In this document: positions 48,185 to 58,105 of the stretch, in pieces | Layout of the letters: every line of letters starts with the position of its first letter | Position numbering within the stretch: the first letter of the stretch is position 1 | Source of the DNA: Dehalococcoidia bacterium | Lineage (GTDB): Bacteria > Chloroflexota > Dehalococcoidia > Lucifugimonadales > VXLM01 | Assembly (NCBI GenBank): GCA_009841605.1 | Contig: VXLM01000034.1 | Coordinates: forward strand, 2,320-66,319 | Direction of reading: 5' to 3' | Length of the DNA: 64,000 nt | Position numbers and translations under genes: made by a program | The notes under the pieces: generated by a model | Seen by the model: only the letters and a program-made list of their open reading frames with translations | Databases searched by the model: none | What the model was told of the DNA's origin: nothing

Positions 48185-49006
48185 CTATATCCAGAGGGTA
48201 AGGGCTCGACGCAGTCGATTGTACACGACGCACATGATCCCAATGCCAACGAGGTTGATGATCAGAACGACCGCCCACGATGTCAATGAGACGGACTCGC
48301 CGATCAGTGGTGCGCGCACGATTTCCATGAAGTGAGTAAAAGGATTGTAATTCGCGAGGTATGCGCGATCATCAAGACCATCCGCATACCAGAACACCGG
48401 CGTGGCGAAAAACAGAAACCTCATTCCTGCCCGCAGCAGGTGGGTGAAGTCTCTGAATCTCGCGCCGATGAATCCCAGCAGCGGCACGGCCCATAAGGTC
48501 GTGAACACCAGCACCACAAGTCCCGGAACGGCGAATAGAACCACCGGCTCAACAGGGGTGCGCGTGAGAACCATTACCGCAATGAATACAATCGAGTGGA
48601 TGGACAGCTTGGCCAGATGCTCGATCACGTTCCGCAGCACGTAGGTGAACATTGGGTTGTTGACCGAGACAATCTGTCTTGAGTTGGCGACAAAGACGTT
48701 CGCGCCGGTCGTGAGCGTGCTCGACACGTACTGCCAGAGAACGACTCCCGACGCCATGTAGACGAGATAGTCGCCTTGGTCATGTCCGAGCAGGCGACCG
48801 AAGAGAAGCCCAAGCCCTGCGACCCACACAGCAATGATAATGACTTCCCAGAGTGGGCCAATGAACGCTCTGCGATACTGCAGCTCGAAGTCGTACCACC
48901 CCATGGTTACCCACAGGGGCGTTCGCAAGAAGGACTGGACAATGTCGTCAACGCCGGAGAGAAATCCGGCGTCCGATGACCTGACTGTCACATGAGAGTT
49001 TCGCAA
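48185..49006 (-). CDS. Wzm-like ABC-2 permease for polysaccharide export
   Basis: LWVTMGWYDFELQYRRAFIGPLWEVIIIAVWVAGLGLLFGRLLG; 3-nt gap to the ATPase gene. Confidence 0.92.
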   Translation of the reverse strand: MRNSHVTVRSSDAGFLSGVDDIVQSFLRTPLWVTMGWYDFELQYRRAFIGPLWEVIIIAVWVAGLGLLFGRLLGHDQGDYLVYMASGVVLWQYVSSTLTTGANVFVANSRQIVSVNNPMFTYVLRNVIEHLAKLSIHSIVFIAVMVLTRTPVEPVVLFAVPGLVVLVFTTLWAVPLLGFIGARFRDFTHLLRAGMRFLFFATPVFWYADGLDDRAYLANYNPFTHFMEIVRAPLIGESVSLTSWAVVLIINLVGIGIMCVVYNRLRRALTLWI

Positions 49007-49105
49007 CTATCGCTACCGGGGGTTACACAAAGGAGATTTCGCGCATTTGTAGGGGAGGTCGCCTCTCAAGCACGAAGCTGTAACCATTCAAACTCCCAAT
49101 ACGCC

Positions 49106-49390
49106 TCAGTACACGTCCAGTGTGAACCCCGCCCCCTGCGGCGTCTGTTTGAAATCGAACACCGACCGTTCCAGGTTCTCCGCAAGACCGGGATCGACCA
49201 CAAGGACAACGATTCCCTCGTGCTCGTAAAAGACCTCTCCGCCCTTCTCAGCATCTATGACCACCCCGAAATCTCCCGGACCCGTCCACTCCGGCTTGAC
49301 CGCCAGCTTCAGGTATCGACCCTCTGGTAACGCTCTTGCCTCCAAGATCGTCTTGAGCTCGTCCTTTGCCGCGTCGGTAACCTGGAACAT
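49106..49390 (-). CDS. HesB/IscA-fold protein lacking cysteines
   Basis: FQVTDAAKDELKTILEAR...GEVFYEHEGIVVLVVDPGLAENLERSVFDFKQTPQGAGFTLDVY. Confidence 0.75.
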   Translation of the reverse strand: MFQVTDAAKDELKTILEARALPEGRYLKLAVKPEWTGPGDFGVVIDAEKGGEVFYEHEGIVVLVVDPGLAENLERSVFDFKQTPQGAGFTLDVY

Positions 49391-49403
49391 TAGAGGAGTT
49401 GAC

Positions 49404-50444
49404 CTATCCCTCAAGCTCGTTGCGCACAATCTGCGCCCCCGCGACCATAGCATCGAGCTTGAGCCGGGTTATCCAGCGAGGCAGTTGGAAGAAGCCGCAG
49501 TCCGGGTTCACGACGAGCTGCTCCGCGGGACCGTACTCCATCGCAAGCCGGATGCGCTCGGCCACGTCCTCCGGACTCTCGACGTAGAACGACTTCACGT
49601 CGATGACCCCGATGCCGAGCTTCTTGTCACCTACCCAGTCCTTCCAGTACTCGATCTCGCTCATCTCACGATTCGCGTACTCAAGGACCAGTTCGTCGTA
49701 CCGGCACTCCTGCACCTTCGGGAACATCCAGGCAAACGACCGCTTGCCGCGCGGCCTGCTGGTGAGGTTCCCAAAGCAGATGTGCAGTGCGATCCTGGCA
49801 TTCACCCCCTCCACCGCCGCGTTGTATAGGTCTACCCAGTCATCGAGCTGACCCGGGATAACCGCGAACGAGGGTTCGTCGAGCTGGATGTAGTCCACAC
49901 CCTCGTCCACCAATGCCTTGAGCTCTCTATTGATCGCCTCCGCAAAGTGCCAGGACATCTCTACCCGGTCCTTGTACGCATCGCCTGGTCGGATGTGGAT
50001 CGTCAGCGTCAGCGGCCCTGGACACGTCACCTTGATCGGCTTGGTCGTGTTGGCGCGGGCGTACCTGTACTCCTCGATGATTCCGAGGCCGTCCGGCACG
50101 CCGAGCTTATCCACTGCCTTATAGCGAGGCGGGGAGTCATAGCCGTACAGCCCCACCTTCCTCAGTTCCGGCTCCTGCTCAATACCCTCAATCCGCTTGT
50201 AGAAGCTCTGCACGAAGTACCAGCGTCGCATCTCCCCATCCGAGATGATGTCGACGCCCGACTTCTCCTGGTCAAGCATCGCCATATTCACCGCATCGTC
50301 ATATAGCTCGCGCTCGTCGGTTCGTCCATATCCCCCCTTCTCGACCTCGTCTAGGGCAGTCCACATCCAGCCGGGATAGGCATGGCTCCCGATAACGGTT
50401 GTGGGCAAGAGGCTGGGGATGGACGAGGTCATTTCGTGCTCCAT
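49404..50444 (-). CDS. Cobalamin-independent methionine synthase-family (UROD/MetE C-terminal-like) protein
   Basis: LLPTTVIGSHAYPGWM; YIQLDEPSFAVIPGQLDDWVDLYNAAVEGVNARIALHICFGN; LVVNPDCGFFQLPRW. Confidence 0.88.
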   Translation of the reverse strand: MEHEMTSSIPSLLPTTVIGSHAYPGWMWTALDEVEKGGYGRTDERELYDDAVNMAMLDQEKSGVDIISDGEMRRWYFVQSFYKRIEGIEQEPELRKVGLYGYDSPPRYKAVDKLGVPDGLGIIEEYRYARANTTKPIKVTCPGPLTLTIHIRPGDAYKDRVEMSWHFAEAINRELKALVDEGVDYIQLDEPSFAVIPGQLDDWVDLYNAAVEGVNARIALHICFGNLTSRPRGKRSFAWMFPKVQECRYDELVLEYANREMSEIEYWKDWVGDKKLGIGVIDVKSFYVESPEDVAERIRLAMEYGPAEQLVVNPDCGFFQLPRWITRLKLDAMVAGAQIVRNELEG

Positions 50445-50536
50445 TTGGTCGTAGAGTCCGCTTCAAGTATATGGGCAAACGTGCGTGGAATCCAGAACGT
50501 CAAGGACGAGCGGCTCGCTCATGGCCTCGATAAAAC

Positions 50537-50884
50537 CTACACCACCTGCCGCGTCGCCGCTCGCAGGCGCTGCTCCAAGACCCGTATCCTTCCTCGCAGC
50601 TCGTCCTTCTCTTCCTCGGCCTGCTCAAGCCGGTCAAGGAGCTTGATGACCACCTCGACCCCCGCGAGGTTCACTCCCAGATCGTTGATGAGCCCACGAA
50701 TTCGCTGGACCCGCTCCACCTCGCGGCGCGAGTACATCCGCTGGTTGCCCAATGTACGACGCGGCTGAACGAGACCGATACGTTCATAGTATCTCAGCGT
50801 CTGCGTCTGGACCCCGACGATTCGAGCTGCAACGCTGATCACGAAACACGGCTCGTCGTATCCGACCATATCCTCCATGGTCAT
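50537..50884 (-). CDS. hspR: MerR-family regulator, HspR-like
   Basis: PCFVISVAARIVGVQTQTLRYYERIGLVQPRRTLGNQRMYSRREVERVQRIRGLINDLGVNLAGVEVVIKL; next to dnaJ-like gene. Confidence 0.88.
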   Translation of the reverse strand: MTMEDMVGYDEPCFVISVAARIVGVQTQTLRYYERIGLVQPRRTLGNQRMYSRREVERVQRIRGLINDLGVNLAGVEVVIKLLDRLEQAEEEKDELRGRIRVLEQRLRAATRQVV

Positions 50885-50887
50885 CGC

Positions 50888-51775
50888 TTACCCCTTTCCG
50901 GTGCGGAGCCCACGCAATCGCTCGAACACCTTGCGCTCCTCTTCCCCCATAGGCTCAGGCATAACCGGACGCACCACCACGAAAAGGTCTCCCTTCTTGT
51001 CCGGCGATCCCAGTTTCGGCATCCCTTTGCCCTTTAGACGAATCCTCTGCCCGTTCTGGCTGCCTGCAGGTATCTTTAGCTGTCCTTTGCCTGTTATCGT
51101 CGCGATCTCGACCTCCGCGCCCAGCGCGGCGTCGTCGAGCGGCACCGCTGCGTCCAAGTACAGATCGTCACCTAGTCGCTGGAAATGAGGATGAGGCTCC
51201 ACGATCATCTTCAGCCTGAGGTCTTGGTTGGCCGACGGCCTCACCTTCACGACCGAGCCGGTGTCCACTCCCGGCGGAATGTCTACCTCGATCCGTCGCT
51301 CTCGTCCTCCCTGGGTGATCGTCACCGTGCGTTTCGACCCCAGGTACGACTCCTCAAGAGTCACCTCGATATCGAGTTCCAGGCGCTGAGGTCGTGAGGC
51401 AGTCTCGGTCCGTCGACGCTGATTCCTCCGAAACAGGTCTTCGAACCCGGCGAACGGGTCGGCGTCAAATTCGTCCTCGCCACTCCAAGTGTAAGTTCTG
51501 CCGGCTCCCCGGCTCCCGTGGTGCGACTCAAACTCCTCGGCGCGCTTCCAATCGTCTCCGTACTGGTCGTACTTCTTCCGGCTATCGGCGTCCGACAAAA
51601 CCTCGTTCGCCTCATTGATCTCCTTGAACTTGGCCTCTGCTTCCTTATCGTCCGGGTTCAAGTCAGGATGGTACTTACGCGCAAGCCGCCGGAACGCTTG
51701 GCGGATATCTTTATCCGTAGCGCTCTTCTCTACGCCCAGAACGTCGTAGTAGGTCTTCGTCTTCCGTGTTGTCAT
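50888..51775 (-). CDS. DnaJ-class co-chaperone (CbpA-like, no zinc finger)
   Basis: [54 protein letters not shown]; no CxxCxGxG repeats. Confidence 0.93.
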   Translation of the reverse strand: MTTRKTKTYYDVLGVEKSATDKDIRQAFRRLARKYHPDLNPDDKEAEAKFKEINEANEVLSDADSRKKYDQYGDDWKRAEEFESHHGSRGAGRTYTWSGEDEFDADPFAGFEDLFRRNQRRRTETASRPQRLELDIEVTLEESYLGSKRTVTITQGGRERRIEVDIPPGVDTGSVVKVRPSANQDLRLKMIVEPHPHFQRLGDDLYLDAAVPLDDAALGAEVEIATITGKGQLKIPAGSQNGQRIRLKGKGMPKLGSPDKKGDLFVVVRPVMPEPMGEEERKVFERLRGLRTGKG

Positions 51776-51888
51776 TTCCCCTAAAACCCTATGGGCACCC
51801 TACTCATTTCTAGTCCATACTGTCACAGCCATACTATCACATTTGTAGGTATTGCTCAGCTATATATATAGTAAATACTATAATTCTA

Positions 51889-51918
51889 TTGACATTATAG
51901 ATACACTATGGTTACAAT
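51889..51918 (+). promoter_or_regulatory. Putative promoter of hsp20
   Basis: TTGACA - 18 nt - TACAAT. Confidence 0.6.
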
Positions 51919-51928
51919 AGACCGTGAA

Positions 51929-51957
51929 GTGATTCGACACCATTCATTACGAATCAC
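51929..51957. promoter_or_regulatory. Perfect inverted repeat GTGATTCG-N13-CGAATCAC between -10 and hsp20 start
   Basis: Seen directly; possible operator or 5'-UTR hairpin. Confidence 0.55.
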
Positions 51958-51981
51958 CAACCCATTAGAGAGGTGTCTGCA

Positions 51982-52422
51982 ATGGTACTACAGAGATTGG
52001 ATCCGGTGGCGGAGCTTTGCCGGGTCGACAATGTGATGAACAGGTTTTGGAGGAGCTACTCCGGTTTGGGCCGCCCTGCCAGGCCACAGGGCTGGGCCGT
52101 TCCTCTCGATGTTCGACAGGAAGGCGACAGTGTCGCCATCGACGCCTCTGTGCCCGGCATCGACCCCGAACAGATCAGCGCGACCGTCGAGGACGGCGTC
52201 CTGACCATCAAGGGAGAGACCGCAACGGAGACGAAGAAGAATGACGAGCGCTACTACCTGCGCGAGCGTAGGGTTGGCGCCTTCCATCGCTCCGTGCGTC
52301 TGCCCGACACGGTGGACACCGAAGGTGCCGAGACGACCTATGAGAACGGGGTGCTCACCATCACGTTCCCCAAGCAGGAGTCCAAGAAGGCCAGGAGTCT
52401 TGCCATTAACGTGAAGAGCTAA
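51982..52422 (+). CDS. Hsp20/alpha-crystallin family small heat shock protein
   Basis: WAVPLDVRQEGDSVAIDASVPGIDPEQISATVEDGVLTIKGE...TYENGVLTITFPK; ATG 51982 (GTG alternative 51973). Confidence 0.95.
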   Translation: MVLQRLDPVAELCRVDNVMNRFWRSYSGLGRPARPQGWAVPLDVRQEGDSVAIDASVPGIDPEQISATVEDGVLTIKGETATETKKNDERYYLRERRVGAFHRSVRLPDTVDTEGAETTYENGVLTITFPKQESKKARSLAINVKS

Positions 52423-52551
52423 CCTCCTCTCCGCCCCGGACTCACGAAGCCTCCCGCGAGTTCGGGGCAATCCATTCCCTCGCATTGTCCCGCAATTGGG
52501 ACGGTGATATTCTAGGGTCTCAAGTCTTCTGCGATCACCGACGAGGCTGCC

Positions 52552-52983
52552 TTGCATCTCGCTATCGACGGCTACGGGGCCGACTCCGCCAAACTCAGCG
52601 ACGAGGCGCTCGTCTACCGCTTTCTCGATGAGTACCCCAACGTGATCGGCATGACCAAGGTCGCCGCCCCGCAGGTCTACTCCTACACCGGCAAGGTCCC
52701 CGACGACTGGGGCGTTTCCGGGTTTGTCATCATTGCAGAGAGCCACATCAGCGTCCATACCTTCCCGGATAAGGGCTACCTCAACATCGACATATTTTCG
52801 TGCAATGACTTCGACATTTCCGCTTCCCTCGACGACGTGAAGGCCGCGTTCGGTGTGAAGGGCGAGGTCAAGACCTGGACGATGGATCGTTCCTTCGACC
52901 ACGCGACGCCGCGAGAGGCCTACGCCGGCATGGTCCGAGAGCGAGTCTTCCTCTCCACCGCCCGCGGCAGCGGCGATGCGTAG
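52552..52983 (+). CDS. speD: S-adenosylmethionine decarboxylase proenzyme (prokaryotic class 1B type)
   Basis: [27 protein letters not shown] contains the pyruvoyl-forming ESH(I)S motif; TTG start. Confidence 0.9.
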   Translation: MHLAIDGYGADSAKLSDEALVYRFLDEYPNVIGMTKVAAPQVYSYTGKVPDDWGVSGFVIIAESHISVHTFPDKGYLNIDIFSCNDFDISASLDDVKAAFGVKGEVKTWTMDRSFDHATPREAYAGMVRERVFLSTARGSGDA

Positions 52984-53869
52984 CTCCGACTGGCCCGAGG
53001 ACGTCCCCCGCACGTGGGAGACCTTTCTCGATACCCCGGCATCCCGGACTCTCCAAGACTCCGGTGTCGTTGTCGTCCCTGTCCCTTATGACAGCACCAC
53101 GTCCTTCCAGCCCGGCGCGCGCCATGGCCCTCGCGCCACCATCACCGCCTCCAAGCAGCTTGAAGAGTGGGACATCGAGCTTGAGCGGGATGTCTCCACC
53201 GTCGGCATCTATACCACCCAGGAAATAGAGCCGCACAGCGGAGGCCCGGAGGCTATGATTGAGCGCGTCCGTCGCGTCGCGTCGCACTTCATCGCGCAAG
53301 ACAAGCTCGTGGCCCTGCTCGGCGGCGAGCACACCATCACCGTCGGAGGAGTCACAGCGGCGCTTGAAAGGCATCCCGACCTGACCGTTCTCTACCTCGA
53401 CGCCCACGCAGACCTCCGAAACGAGTACATGGGGAGCCGGTGGAGCCACGCCTGCGTCGCTCGACGACTGCATGAACGCGCTCCCATCGTGCAGGTCGGC
53501 ATTCGCAGCATGAGCGAGACCGAAGGGCGGTTCATTAGCACCAAAGGCGTGCCCGTCTTCACATGGCCTCCCTCGGTGGGAATCGATGAACTCGCCGCCG
53601 ACGTAATCGAGCGACTGGGCACAAAGGTATACGTCAGCGTCGACCTCGACGTACTCGATCCCTCGATCATGTCCGCCGTCGGCACTCCCGAGCCGGGTGG
53701 AATGACGTGGTCCGAAGCCACGAAACTGCTTCATCTTGTCTCGGAGAGCAGGCGAATCGTCGGCTTCGACGTAGTGGAGCTAAGCCCGAACGAAGGTCCC
53801 GTGGCCTGCGCCTTCACGGCTGCCAAGCTTCTCTACAAGCTAATCGGCTACGCCACGTCGAAACTGTGA
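52976..53869 (+). CDS. speB: Agmatinase / ureohydrolase family protein
   Basis: [61 protein letters not shown]. Confidence 0.93.
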   Translation: MRSSDWPEDVPRTWETFLDTPASRTLQDSGVVVVPVPYDSTTSFQPGARHGPRATITASKQLEEWDIELERDVSTVGIYTTQEIEPHSGGPEAMIERVRRVASHFIAQDKLVALLGGEHTITVGGVTAALERHPDLTVLYLDAHADLRNEYMGSRWSHACVARRLHERAPIVQVGIRSMSETEGRFISTKGVPVFTWPPSVGIDELAADVIERLGTKVYVSVDLDVLDPSIMSAVGTPEPGGMTWSEATKLLHLVSESRRIVGFDVVELSPNEGPVACAFTAAKLLYKLIGYATSKL

Positions 53870-53911
53870 GTACACTCCCTTCAATCCGACTATGAGAGTC
53901 TTCAAAAACTG

Positions 53912-53940
53912 TTGACCGCCTCTGCGTAGTTGACTACAAT
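53912..53940 (+). promoter_or_regulatory. Sigma70-type promoter of the tRNA-tuf operon
   Basis: TTGACC - 17 nt - TACAAT. Confidence 0.8.
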
Positions 53941-53947
53941 ACGAACA

Positions 53948-53973
53948 GGGCTAGTTGGGCGCTAGCCCTTTTT
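53948..53973 (+). terminator. Intrinsic terminator-like hairpin at the predicted transcription start
   Basis: GGGCTAG-ttgggcg-CTAGCCC-TTTTT. Confidence 0.75.
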
Positions 53974-53991
53974 GTTGAGTAAATCAGCCGG

Positions 53992-54065
53992 GCCCCAGTG
54001 GCGCAATCGGCAGCGCAGCCGATTTGTAATCGGCAGGTTGGAGGGTTCGAGTCCCCCCTGGGGCT
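53992..54065 (+). tRNA. tRNA-Thr (anticodon TGT), 3' CCA not encoded
   Basis: Cloverleaf GCCCCAG...ccgaTTTGTAAtcgg...ggTTCGAgt...CTGGGGCt. Confidence 0.93.
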
Positions 54066-54155
54066 TTTCCCTAACCGAACCGAGATGACGCTTCGCCCAA
54101 GCGCTTCTTGGATTGGAAATGACGCTGTGCTAAACTTGTGGGTTGTCGGCTACGT

Positions 54156-54242
54156 GCAGGGATGGGAGAGTGGTTAAATCCACCAGACTGTAAATCTGGC
54201 GCCCTAAGGGCTACGTAGGTTCGAATCCTACTCCCTGCACCA
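54156..54242 (+). tRNA. tRNA-Tyr (anticodon GTA), long variable arm, CCA encoded
   Basis: GCAGGGA...ccagaCTGTAAAtctgg...ggTTCGAatcc...TCCCTGCACCA. Confidence 0.93.
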
Positions 54243-54266
54243 GACCGTTCTGAGAGGAAGGTGCGT

Positions 54267-54342
54267 GCCCTCATAGCTCAGGAGGCAGAGCGCGTTCTTG
54301 GTAAGAACGAGGTCAGCAGTTCGAGTCTGCTTGAGGGCTCCA
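54267..54342 (+). tRNA. tRNA-Thr (anticodon GGT), CCA encoded
   Basis: GCCCTCA...gttctTGGTAagaac...agTTCGAgtct...TGAGGGCTCCA. Confidence 0.93.
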
Positions 54343-54402
54343 CAAAACTGAACGAGAAAACAAAAATAACAAAAGAGAACTAAGAAGAGGAGAAAGTAGG
54401 AG

Positions 54403-55602
<1,200 letters not shown>

Positions 55603-55620
55603 CGCTAGGAAACAAAAACC

Positions 55621-55657
55621 ACGAAGGGACGCTCGCAGCGTCCCTTCGTTTCGTTCC
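55621..55657 (+). terminator. Intrinsic terminator/attenuator after tuf
   Basis: ACGAAGGGACGCT-cgc-AGCGTCCCTTCGT perfect 13-bp stem followed by ttcgtt. Confidence 0.75.
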
Positions 55658-55669
55658 AACGAGGAAGCC

Positions 55670-55837
55670 ATGCCCCGCAGAGGAGATGTCCGAATTCTGA
55701 TAAACTTGGCCTGCACCAAGTGCCCGGAGCGGACATACCATTCGAGCAAGAACCGGCGTAACGACCCGGACCGGCTGGAACTCAAGAAGTACTGTCCGCG
55801 CTGCCGTACCCATGCCCTCTACCGCGAAGTGAGGTAA
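55670..55837 (+). CDS. rpmG: 50S ribosomal protein L33 (zinc-binding form)
   Basis: [55 protein letters not shown]; 55 aa, below the ORF-track cut-off. Confidence 0.95.
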   Translation: MPRRGDVRILINLACTKCPERTYHSSKNRRNDPDRLELKKYCPRCRTHALYREVR

Positions 55838-55840
55838 CCC

Positions 55841-56083
55841 ATGGTTCGTGATCCCCTAACCGGAGGACGGGCCGCCGCAGGACAGCCGCGGCGAGGGTTC
55901 AGTCTGCGCTTCATCTCCGAGGCCTATCGCGAGCTGCAGCGTGTCACCTGGCCGACCCGTGAAGAGACGATGCGGCTCACGCTCATGGTTCTCGCGGTTT
56001 CGGCCGCCATCGGCGCATTCCTCTTCGCTGTCGATATGGTCTTCACCAGGCTGATGGACGTGATCCTGGGGGTGAACCAATGA
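55841..56083 (+). CDS. secE: Preprotein translocase subunit SecE
   Basis: FISEAYRELQRVTWPTREETMRLTLMVLAVSAAIGAFLFAVDMVFTRLM. Confidence 0.94.
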   Translation: MVRDPLTGGRAAAGQPRRGFSLRFISEAYRELQRVTWPTREETMRLTLMVLAVSAAIGAFLFAVDMVFTRLMDVILGVNQ

Positions 56084-56637
56084 CTACGGAACAAGCTGAA
56101 CGCCGCTGGTACATCGTCCACACCTATTCAGGGCAGGAAGAGCGCGTTCAGAAGAACCTCAACCTGCGGATCGAGTCGATGGACGTTGGCGACAAGATCT
56201 TCCAGGTCGTCGTTCCCACCGAGGACGAAATCGAGATCAAGGAAGGCAAGCGCACGTCGGTGTCACGACGTGTCTTCCCCGGCTACATCCTCATCGAGAT
56301 GGAGATGGACGACCAGAGCTGGTTCGTCGTCAGAAACACCCCCGGCGTAACGGGATTCGTCTCCGCCGAGGACGAGCGCGAACAGCGCCAGAAACCCGTC
56401 CCCCTGGAGCAGAGCGAGGTCGACGCCATCCTGAACCACATGAAGTCCGCCGAACCGCGTGTACGCGTGGGCTTCGAGAAAGGCCAGATGGTGCGGATCG
56501 TCGACGGCCCGTTCATGGACTTCATGGGCTCCGTCGACGAGGTCTACGCCGAGCGTTCCAAGCTCAAGGTCCTCGTCTCGTTCTTCGGACGAGAGACACC
56601 CGTTGAGTTGGACTTCCTGCAGGTCGAAAAGGGCTAG
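56080..56637 (+). CDS. nusG: Transcription termination/antitermination protein NusG
   Basis: RRWYIVHTYSGQEERVQKNL; VRIVDGPFMDFMGSVDEVYAERSKLKVLVSFFGRETPVELDFLQVEK. Confidence 0.97.
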   Translation: MTTEQAERRWYIVHTYSGQEERVQKNLNLRIESMDVGDKIFQVVVPTEDEIEIKEGKRTSVSRRVFPGYILIEMEMDDQSWFVVRNTPGVTGFVSAEDEREQRQKPVPLEQSEVDAILNHMKSAEPRVRVGFEKGQMVRIVDGPFMDFMGSVDEVYAERSKLKVLVSFFGRETPVELDFLQVEKG

Positions 56638-56652
56638 ACGCGTTAACCCCAC

Positions 56653-56677
56653 GTAGGGGCGACCCTTGTGGTCGCCC
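56653..56677. repeat. gtaGGGGCGACC-cttgt-GGTCGCCC hairpin repeat
   Basis: 8-bp inverted repeat; related copy at 28788-28813. Confidence 0.65.
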
Positions 56678-56731
56678 GAATTCGGTACCTACCAGCTTCA
56701 ATTCACAAAGATAGAATCCTAGGAGAGCAAG

Positions 56732-57157
56732 TTGGCTAAGAAGGTCAGGGCAGTCATCAAGCTGCAAATCGAGGGTGGCAAGGCGACCCCCGCTCCGCCC
56801 GTAGGTCCGGCTCTGGGTCAGCACGGCCTCAACATCATGGCGTTCGTCAAAGAGTACAATGCCCGCACTGCCCAGCAGATGGGCAATATCGTTCCGGTCG
56901 AGCTGACGGTCTTCGAGGACAGGTCGTTCTCGTTCATCCTGAAGTCTCCCCCGGCGGCTTCGCTGCTCTTGCAGGCCGCGAGGCTCGAAAAGGGGAGCGG
57001 AAACCCCCTCGCTGAGAAGGTTGGGACGGTTACCGAGGATCAGGTGCGGGAGATCGCCCAGACCAAGATGCAGGACCTCAACGCCGCCGACATCGAGGGC
57101 GCCATGAAAATCATCGAGGGCACCGCTCGTAGCATCGGCATTCAGGTACAGCGATAA
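56732..57157 (+). CDS. rplK: 50S ribosomal protein L11
   Basis: [41 protein letters not shown]. Confidence 0.97.
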   Translation: MAKKVRAVIKLQIEGGKATPAPPVGPALGQHGLNIMAFVKEYNARTAQQMGNIVPVELTVFEDRSFSFILKSPPAASLLLQAARLEKGSGNPLAEKVGTVTEDQVREIAQTKMQDLNAADIEGAMKIIEGTARSIGIQVQR

Positions 57158-57191
57158 CGGCGACATCCGTCGCGCAAAGGGTTAGACAACC

Positions 57192-57905
57192 GTGACAACA
57201 GCAACAAAGCGATACACGACCGCCAAGGAACTCATCGAGCTTGACCGGCACTACTCACCGGCCGAAGCCGCGGAGTTGGTCAAGAAGACCGCCACCGCCA
57301 AGTTCGACGAGACCATTGAGCTTCACATTCGAACCGGGGCCGACCCCCGCCACGCCGACCAGATCGTTCGCGGGGTGACCGTGCTCCCACATGGCGTCGG
57401 CAAGCCCCTGCGCGTCACCGTCTTCACCGACGGCGAGGCCGTCGCCATCGCCGAGCAGGCAGGCGCGGACTTCGTCGGCAATGACGACCTCATCCAGCGC
57501 GTCGAAGGCGGCTGGGTAGACTTCGACGTGGCAATCGCCACGCCGGACATGATGGGCAAGATAGGGCGACTGGGACGCTATCTCGGACGGCGCGGCCTCA
57601 TGCCGAACCCTAGGACGGGAACCGTCGTTCAGCCCGACGACCTGCCGCGAGTCATCGAGGAGTCCAAGAAGGGCCGCGTCGAGTATCGCCTCGATCGCAC
57701 CGGGCTCATGCACCTCGCCATCGGCAAGGCCAGCTTCGAAGAGAACCAGATATTGGACAACCTGCTGACGATGATCGACAACGTCGTCCGCGCACGCCCA
57801 AGCGGTGTCAAGGGCCAGTTCATCATCGCGGCCTATCTCACGAGCACCATGGGTCCCAGCATCCCGCTGGATGTTGCGACCCTGACGACGACAACCGTAC
57901 AATAG
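57192..57905 (+). CDS. rplA: 50S ribosomal protein L1
   Basis: RHADQIVRGVTVLPHGVGKPLRVTVF; RLGRYLGRRGLMPNPRTGTV. Confidence 0.97.
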   Translation: MTTATKRYTTAKELIELDRHYSPAEAAELVKKTATAKFDETIELHIRTGADPRHADQIVRGVTVLPHGVGKPLRVTVFTDGEAVAIAEQAGADFVGNDDLIQRVEGGWVDFDVAIATPDMMGKIGRLGRYLGRRGLMPNPRTGTVVQPDDLPRVIEESKKGRVEYRLDRTGLMHLAIGKASFEENQILDNLLTMIDNVVRARPSGVKGQFIIAAYLTSTMGPSIPLDVATLTTTTVQ

Positions 57906-57911
57906 AATACG

Positions 57912-58060
57912 CTGTGCCGTAGACAGCGGGTTCCGCCATGTGGCGGAGTAAACTCGAAGAGACCCGCCGAGGTTCTAAGCGAATGGATCTGTTGCCACGA
58001 GAAGGTGGCACGGTTCCGTGCTTATTGCCCCGAGTCTGCGGCTCGGGGATTTCTTTTTCA
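57912..58060 (+). ncRNA. L10 leader (ribosomal protein autoregulatory element)
   Basis: Located between rplA and rplJ; contains 'gccgaggttctaagcgaatgg' typical of L10 leaders; ends in an intrinsic terminator. Confidence 0.75.
58028..58060 (+). terminator. Intrinsic terminator within the L10 leader region
   Basis: CCCCGAG-tctgcgg-CTCGGGG-atttcttttt. Confidence 0.75.
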
Positions 58061-58105
58061 GAACATCCCTGATACCGGCCCGAACAGAATGGAAGGTGAA
58101 ACAGA

